Shown here one piece after another: positions 27,931 to 32,506 of a stretch of 32,506 nucleotides of DNA. The translations under genes and the position numbers were made by a program. The notes under the pieces are model-generated. The model had not been told where the DNA came from. It saw nothing but the letters and a program-made list of their open reading frames with translations, and did not search any database. The stretch covers positions 1-32,506 of the forward strand of contig JAHDSQ010000027.1 of assembly GCA_018432615.1 (NCBI GenBank), in the 5' to 3' direction. This DNA is from Clostridia bacterium. Lineage in GTDB: Bacteria; Bacillota; Peptococcia; DRI-13; SM3-B62. The stretch's first letter is position 1. The number at the start of each line of letters is the position of its first letter.

Positions 27931-29256
27931 ATGGATTTATTTTCGAAAATACAGGAGGAGGTTGTGCAGGGCAAGGCTCCCCTTGCAGCCCGTATGCGAC
28001 CGCGAACGCTTGATGAGGTTGTCGGGCAAGATGAGATTATCGGCAAGGGACGGTTGCTGAGAAGAGCTATTGAAGCCGACCGGCTCGGTTCCTTGATTTT
28101 TTACGGACCGCCGGGTACGGGAAAGACAAGTTTAGCCTTTGTTGTTGCCAAGACGACCAAAGCCCATTTTGAAAGAATGAATGCCGTGACCTCCGGGGTG
28201 GCCGAACTGCGCAAAGTGGTGAGGGAAGCCGAGGAGAGATTAAACTACCATCAGAAGGGGACTATCCTCTTTATTGATGAGATACATCGTTTTAACAAGG
28301 CTCAGCAGGATGCTCTTTTACCGGCGGTGGAAGACGGCAAGGTCGTGTTGATAGGTGCAACTACGGAAAACCCCTATTTTACGGTCAATTCTGCGCTTTT
28401 ATCGCGTTCCCGGCTATTTTCTCTTAAACAGCTTACGGTAGATGATATCGTCGCGCTGCTGCACAGGGCTTTGAATGATCAAGAAAGAGGACTGGGCAGC
28501 TATAAGGTTGAGATAGTAGCGGAAGCCCTTACACATTTAGCCCAAGCGGCCAGGGGAGATGCGCGCTTGGCCTTAAATGGCTTAGAATTAGCAGTGTTAT
28601 CTACCCTGCCTGACGAGAAGGGTATTAGGAGCATCGATTTAAAGGTAGCAGAGGAGTCTATCCAGGAAAGAGCAGTGATTTATGATAGGGACGGCGATCA
28701 GCATTATGACGTGGTTTCGGCCTTTATCAAGAGTATGCGTGGCTCGGACCCGGATGCTGTTTTGCACTATCTGGCCAGGATGCTGTACGCCGGGGAAGAC
28801 CCCCGCGTTATTGCCAGGAGGATTGTGATTCATGCTGCCGAAGATGTGGGGTTAGCGGATCCGATGGCCTTAGTAATGGCCCAAAACGCCGCGGCTGCTT
28901 TTGAACGGGTAGGTATGCCGGAGGGCAGGCTTATTCTGGCTGAGGCCGCGCTGTATATAGCCTGTGCACCGAAAAGCAATTCTGTTTTAGGAATCGACCA
29001 GGCCTTGGCTGACGTAAAGGACGGAAAATATGGTTCTGTGCCCTTGCACTTAAGAGACAGTCATTATGCGGGAGCTAAAGAAATGGCCCACGGGGAAGGG
29101 TATTTATACCCCCATGATTATCCCGGGCATTGGGTCAAACAGAGCTATTTGCCTCAGGAATTGCATGGCGAAAGGTATTATTTCCCAGGTAATACCGGTG
29201 ACGATAAGGGTGTAAAAGCCGGTAGGAATAAGAAGGATAATGACGAGGACGAATAG
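27931..29256 (+). CDS. rarA: Replication-associated recombination protein RarA (MgsA)
   Basis: 441 residues, an AAA+ ATPase related to clamp-loader subunits and RuvB. It contains RPRTLDEVVGQDEI, Walker A GPPGTGKTS, Walker B DEIHRFNKAQQD, the sensor GATTENPYF, and the C-terminal MgsA tetramerisation region (RGSDPDAVLHYLARML, YAGAKEMAHGEGY). RarA acts at stalled replication forks. GGTGAGG precedes the ATG. TATAAT at 27888-27893, just after the trxA terminator, may be its -10, but the -35 is poor. Confidence 0.95.
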   Translation: MDLFSKIQEEVVQGKAPLAARMRPRTLDEVVGQDEIIGKGRLLRRAIEADRLGSLIFYGPPGTGKTSLAFVVAKTTKAHFERMNAVTSGVAELRKVVREAEERLNYHQKGTILFIDEIHRFNKAQQDALLPAVEDGKVVLIGATTENPYFTVNSALLSRSRLFSLKQLTVDDIVALLHRALNDQERGLGSYKVEIVAEALTHLAQAARGDARLALNGLELAVLSTLPDEKGIRSIDLKVAEESIQERAVIYDRDGDQHYDVVSAFIKSMRGSDPDAVLHYLARMLYAGEDPRVIARRIVIHAAEDVGLADPMALVMAQNAAAAFERVGMPEGRLILAEAALYIACAPKSNSVLGIDQALADVKDGKYGSVPLHLRDSHYAGAKEMAHGEGYLYPHDYPGHWVKQSYLPQELHGERYYFPGNTGDDKGVKAGRNKKDNDEDE

Positions 29257-29267
29257 GACAAAAAAGG

Positions 29268-30323
29268 GTGGTAAAGTTGACGGTAGTTGCTGTTGCCATG
29301 AGTGGCGGAGTGGATAGTTCGGTTGCGGCCGCTTTGCTTTTGGAAAAGGGTTATGAGGTAATAGGTATAACAATGCTTTTGAGTGAAGTCGGTTCTTCAA
29401 AGGCCGCTGCAGAAGTGGCGGAAAAATTGGAGATCCCGTTTCATGTTATTGATATGCGCGATTGCTTTGAAAAACGAGTGGTTAATTATTTCTTAGAAGA
29501 ATATGTACGGGGAAGGACGCCGAATCCGTGTATTGCCTGTAACCGCTACCTTAAATTCGGGACGTTTATCGAGAAGGCGGTAGAGTACGGCGCTGATTAT
29601 GTGGCTACAGGACATTACGCGAACGTACAGTATGATGAGGAAAGAAAAAGGTACTTGCTTTTGCGAGGTAAAGATGAGCATAAGGATCAGAGTTATGTGC
29701 TGTATAATCTGACGCAAGACCAACTAGCCAAGGTGATTTTTCCCTTGGGTTGTTATGATAAGACCTGGATAAAGAAAAAAGCGCAGGAGCTCGGTCTAAC
29801 CATGGCCCAAGGAAAAGAAAGCCAGGAGATCTGCTTTATACCGGATAATGATTACAAGGGGTTTATCGCGGGACACGTAGCTTCGCAGGAAATGAAGCCG
29901 GGGGTTTTTTTGAATATAAAGGGCGAAGTAGTCGGTAAGCACCGAGGAGTGCCATGTTATACCGTCGGACAGAGAAAAGGGCTGGGCTTGGCTTTGGGAT
30001 ATCCGGCCTATGTGGTGGATATTGATGTGCAAAACAACACCGTAACGATAGGAGAGGAAAGAGACATCTATCGCAAAGGGTTGTTGGCCGGGGAGAATAA
30101 TTTCATCGCCTTTGATGAGCTTCAAAGGTCCAGAAAGGTTCAGGCTAAGGTTCGTTATGGGGCTATTGCGGCTGCAGCTGAAATCTATCCTCAGGAGGAC
30201 GGCATGGTTAAGGTGCTTTTTGACAATCCTCAGCGAGCCATTACACCGGGACAGGCCGTGGTATATTATGACGGCGAAATGGTACTGGGCGGCGGGATTA
30301 TTGAACGCTCGTTGCGGTTTTAA
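29268..30323 (+). CDS. mnmA: tRNA-specific 2-thiouridylase MnmA
   Basis: 351 residues. MnmA adds sulfur to U34 of Lys, Glu and Gln tRNAs. The PP-loop is AMSGGVDSS near residues 10-18; the catalytic cysteines are in NPCIACNRYLKF and SQEICFIPD, and the C-terminal domain has TVGQRKGLGLALG and TPGQAVVYYDGE. GTG 29268 is listed; TTG 29277 is a possible start. It follows rarA by 11 nt. The sulfur donor gene iscS and regulator cymR, often between rarA and mnmA in Firmicutes, are missing here. Confidence 0.95.
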   Translation: MVKLTVVAVAMSGGVDSSVAAALLLEKGYEVIGITMLLSEVGSSKAAAEVAEKLEIPFHVIDMRDCFEKRVVNYFLEEYVRGRTPNPCIACNRYLKFGTFIEKAVEYGADYVATGHYANVQYDEERKRYLLLRGKDEHKDQSYVLYNLTQDQLAKVIFPLGCYDKTWIKKKAQELGLTMAQGKESQEICFIPDNDYKGFIAGHVASQEMKPGVFLNIKGEVVGKHRGVPCYTVGQRKGLGLALGYPAYVVDIDVQNNTVTIGEERDIYRKGLLAGENNFIAFDELQRSRKVQAKVRYGAIAAAAEIYPQEDGMVKVLFDNPQRAITPGQAVVYYDGEMVLGGGIIERSLRF

Positions 30324-30365
30324 AACCTTGTGACAGTTAAGATTAATGATAGTGCTTGATACCGG

Positions 30366-30405
30366 TGCATGGACGGCGCGTTAAAAGGCTGTTCATGCAT
30401 TTTTT
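30366..30405 (+). terminator. Probable terminator after mnmA
   Basis: TGCATGGA (30366-30373) pairs with TTCATGCA (30392-30399) with one G-T pair, followed by a run of six T (30400-30405). The loop is 18 nt. It separates mnmA from the PRC-barrel gene and argues against starts for that gene upstream of 30405. Confidence 0.65.
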
Positions 30406-30430
30406 ATGGAAATGCGGCAATAATAAAGGT

Positions 30431-30916
30431 ATGAAGCGAAGCCGTGAGTTAAAGAATAAGCAGGTATTTGGGATTCGAAACGGTGAGTTGATAGGGCTTG
30501 TCAGAGCAATAATAAAGACCGAGGAAAGAAAAATAGGGGGATTATTAATTGCTTCCCTTGGGGGAGAACTTTGCCGCATAGACACGGATGGTATTATCAG
30601 GATGGGAAGAGATTCTGTTCTGGTAGATGAGGGGAAAGTCGAGCAGGTTGGAGAGCTTGCAGGGGTCGAGGTTACGCCTCCGTTAGGAAAAGATAACAAT
30701 GAAACGCTGGTCATGACTACCGCCGGAGAAAGCTTAGGGGTTATAGAGGATGTTGTGATCGAAGAAAAAGACGGCAGCGTTTTGGGTTACGAGATTTCTG
30801 ACGGTTATATTATGGATATGTTGAGGGGAAGAAAGGTTGTGCCGGTTTCAGAAGTTCTGAAATACGGAAAAGACGCGGTCATTGTGTCGGATGAATACGA
30901 GGGGGATTTACCATGA
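30431..30916 (+). CDS. PRC-barrel domain protein
   Basis: 161 residues with two PRC-barrel-like repeats: residues about 8-80 (QVFGIRNGELIGLVRAII) and about 85-155 (TTAGESLGVIEDVVIEEKDGSVLGYEISDG, then RGRKVVPVSEVL). PRC barrels occur in RimM and photosynthetic reaction centre H subunits; small ones like this are common near mnmA/alaS in Clostridia and lack a proven role. ATG 30431 is the family-like start, but AAAGG is only 1-2 nt upstream; ATG 30395 has better spacing yet lies inside the terminator hairpin. It overlaps the next gene by 4 nt. Confidence 0.8.
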   Translation: MKRSRELKNKQVFGIRNGELIGLVRAIIKTEERKIGGLLIASLGGELCRIDTDGIIRMGRDSVLVDEGKVEQVGELAGVEVTPPLGKDNNETLVMTTAGESLGVIEDVVIEEKDGSVLGYEISDGYIMDMLRGRKVVPVSEVLKYGKDAVIVSDEYEGDLP

Positions 30917-31089
30917 GATATTGTCCTATGTGTGGCAGCAGGTCTATCGGCAGGGTTGGTACAGACCAGTATTTTTGCTGGGATTGTTATGTCGAGTGCC
31001 GGGTAGGAAGGAAAAACGGTGAGGTCAAGATGTTTTTTGTGACGGAAGACGGTGGATTGGTTGAGTATCAGGATGCTGTTAATGTTTAG
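30913..31089 (+). CDS. 58-residue zinc-ribbon microprotein
   Basis: A short frame that begins with ATGA overlapping the stop of the PRC-barrel gene and ends in the TAG that starts the next ribosome binding site. GAGGGGGAT precedes its ATG. The product opens MRYCPMCGS and continues YFCWDCYVECR, giving CxxC...CxxC knuckles (Cys4, Cys7, Cys22, Cys25; Cys29 extra) of a zinc ribbon; the rest is an acidic beta-rich tail. Translational coupling on both sides strongly supports it as real. Function unknown. Confidence 0.85.
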   Translation: MRYCPMCGSRSIGRVGTDQYFCWDCYVECRVGRKNGEVKMFFVTEDGGLVEYQDAVNV

Positions 31090-31100
31090 GAGGTGAGAAG

Positions 31101-31292
31101 ATGAGAAGCAGGCTTGTAAATGGGATGCTGCTGGGCGGAATGGCCGGAGCCCTTGTCGGGCTTTATTTCCTCCCCAGGACGAGGATGAACGGGCGTCAAG
31201 AGCTACTGGGCAAAAGCAGGAGAATTAAGTTGAAGACGGGAAGGCTGGTGTCTAATGTGGCTCGTGACATTTATGATTATGTTAGTAAATAG
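31101..31292 (+). CDS. YtxH-like small membrane protein
   Basis: 63 residues. An N-terminal glycine-rich hydrophobic helix (GMLLGGMAGALVGLYFLPRT) is followed by a basic amphipathic tail, as in short YtxH-family proteins. AGGAGGTGAG, overlapping the stop of the preceding zinc-ribbon gene, is a strong ribosome binding site. It is likely cotranscribed with its two upstream neighbours. YtxH proteins are linked to stress responses in Bacillus, but no precise function is known. Confidence 0.75.
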   Translation: MRSRLVNGMLLGGMAGALVGLYFLPRTRMNGRQELLGKSRRIKLKTGRLVSNVARDIYDYVSK

Positions 31293-31324
31293 CGTTTATA
31301 TAGAACGGTGAATGTGGCGAAGGA

Positions 31325-32353
31325 ATGGGTAATTTAGCGCAGGGTTTATGTCGCAAGGTTGTTGTGTTGTTTATTGTTGGCGCTGCTCTGGCTTTTTTCG
31401 TAGCGATACGCGCCGTGTTGTTCCCTTTTTTTATGGCTTATATTATTGCTTATATCCTTCATCCTATTGTTGACTATATGGAAACTAAGGGGTTCCCCCG
31501 GGGGGGTGCGATAGCAGCTGTCTATTTAATCATGCTGTTGGCAGTAACAGGGGGTATTTTTTTTCTATTACCCGCAATTTTAGCAGATCTCAACAGATTG
31601 CTTGAGCTGATACCTTCTTATGCCGACTCTTTTCAACAGTTTATTAAAGACATGGAGATAGGGTATAACAGCGTTACGGTTCCTGAGGGGTTGCGGACGG
31701 TGGTTGATGAGACTATCGGCAAAATCGAGAATGTTTTTTTGCGCGTGGTTGAAGGCTTTATTGAGGGATTGCTCGGTCTTTTTTCCCAGGTTTTTAATTT
31801 AGCAATCATACCGGTTGTCAGCTTTTATTTCCTCTTGGAGTTTAAAAAAATCGGCAGTTTTTTGCTTTTGTTGATTCCGGTGAGAATGAGGACCGAACTG
31901 GCGGAGGTTGCTGCCGAAATGGATGCGGTTCTAAAGAAATTTATCAGGGGTAATTTGTTGGTAGCCTTGTCGGTTGCGATAATGGCCGCAGCAGGGATGG
32001 CCCTGATAGGTATGGATTTCCCCCTCTTGATCGGTGCTTTCACCGGTCTAATGAACCTGATACCCTTCTTTGGGGCGATAATCTCTGTGATTCCGGCCAT
32101 GCTTTTGGCCTTACTCCAATCGAAGTGGCTGGCTCTTTATGTTTTAGGGATAATGATCCTTGTGCAACAGATTGAGGGAAACATTATCGGCCCAAAGATC
32201 CTGGGAGATTGTATCGGGCTACATCCGCTGATTATTATCTTTGCTCTTTTGACAGGAGGCCATTTGTGGGGTTTGCTCGGCTTATTTATAGCGGTGCCGG
32301 CTGCTGCTGTTTTAAAGGTATTGTTGCGTTATGCTTACACCCGCTTAGTTTAA
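31325..32353 (+). CDS. AI-2E (PerM/YtvI) family transporter
   Basis: 342 residues with about seven to eight TM helices. Family features are the N-terminal double helix with AVLFPFFMAYIIAYILHPIVDYME, a soluble central segment (about 90-145), and the C-terminal PFFGAIISVIPAMLLALLQ and QIEGNIIGPKILGDCIGLHPLIIIFALL. Members export small molecules or ions (AI-2 in TqsA, Na+/H+ in some); the substrate here is unknown. ATG 31325 follows GAAGGA almost directly, so spacing is poor. In many Clostridia this gene precedes alaS. Confidence 0.92.
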   Translation: MGNLAQGLCRKVVVLFIVGAALAFFVAIRAVLFPFFMAYIIAYILHPIVDYMETKGFPRGGAIAAVYLIMLLAVTGGIFFLLPAILADLNRLLELIPSYADSFQQFIKDMEIGYNSVTVPEGLRTVVDETIGKIENVFLRVVEGFIEGLLGLFSQVFNLAIIPVVSFYFLLEFKKIGSFLLLLIPVRMRTELAEVAAEMDAVLKKFIRGNLLVALSVAIMAAAGMALIGMDFPLLIGAFTGLMNLIPFFGAIISVIPAMLLALLQSKWLALYVLGIMILVQQIEGNIIGPKILGDCIGLHPLIIIFALLTGGHLWGLLGLFIAVPAAAVLKVLLRYAYTRLV

Positions 32354-32450
32354 AATCCTTTGATAGCCAGAGCTGACGCATGAGATTTTTGATAGCTGAA
32401 TATCAATGCAAGAACAAGATAAGAAAAAATAATTTTTCGCAAAGTAGCAC

Positions 32451-32479
32451 TGGACAAAACAAAAAGGAAATGAGATAAT
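32451..32479 (+). promoter_or_regulatory. Predicted sigma-A promoter at the right edge
   Basis: TGGACA (32451-32456) and GATAAT (32474-32479), each 5/6 to consensus, with an exact 17-nt spacer. Transcription would begin near 32486 and run off the window. The next gene in this order is usually alaS, often with a T-box leader; that is inference from other genomes. Confidence 0.65.
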
Positions 32480-32506
32480 AGTGTGGGAAGAATTAAAAAG
32501 GAGCCA

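Noticed and set aside
32354..32450. Terminator or T-box between the AI-2E transporter and the right edge
   Set aside because: There are repeated TTGATAGC strings (about 32358 and 32391) but no convincing stem with a T-tract, and any T-box would lie mostly outside the window.

Overview
The window reads as a chromosomal housekeeping region of an endospore-forming, low-to-mid GC Gram-positive of the class Clostridia, most like the Peptococcaceae/Desulfitobacteriaceae group. The evidence is the gene order (yebC-bofC-ruvCAB ... queA-tgt-yajC-secDF-recJ-relA-hemZ-hisS-aspS-6S RNA-tcdA-rarA-mnmA), the sporulation genes bofC and spoIID, strong AGGAGG-type ribosome binding sites, frequent TTG/GTG starts and sigma-A type promoters. 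The genus is not determined. All convincing genes are on the + strand. I see no insertion sequence, prophage, tRNA or CRISPR array.

Layout. 18-135 is a 5S rRNA, the end of an rRNA operon, followed by a small lipoprotein gene. 644-9228 is a long collinear block: yebC, bofC, ruvC-ruvA-ruvB (Holliday junction processing), queH, a DUF2905 membrane protein, spoIID, queA, tgt and yajC. Three genes of queuosine-tRNA synthesis (tgt, queA, queH) lie within it. 9436-12802 holds an HD-domain hydrolase gene and then secD-secF-lapA behind a full-consensus promoter; a strong terminator closes it. 12886-23999 holds a giant recJ gene fused to HIRAN and RecQ-like helicase modules, then relA, a metallo-beta-lactamase fold hydrolase, hemZ, hisS and aspS. 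The apt and dtd genes often found beside relA are absent.

24000-24600 has no protein gene. It carries a 6S RNA (24060-24266), an AT-rich stretch, and a second structured RNA candidate (about 24415-24558) that ends in a terminator-like hairpin just before a GGDEF-EAL protein gene. 25954-27822 contains a DUF2294 gene, tcdA, and a csoR-trxA pair behind a consensus promoter with a copper-type CsoR operator. 27931-32353 contains rarA, mnmA, a PRC-barrel protein, a 58-residue zinc-ribbon microprotein, a YtxH-like membrane protein and an AI-2E family transporter. A promoter at the right edge probably drives the next gene, by family synteny alaS.

The items most worth a second look are the RecJ-HIRAN-helicase fusion, the unassigned structured leader before the GGDEF-EAL gene, and the csoR-trxA unit in which the operator overlaps the ribosome binding site.
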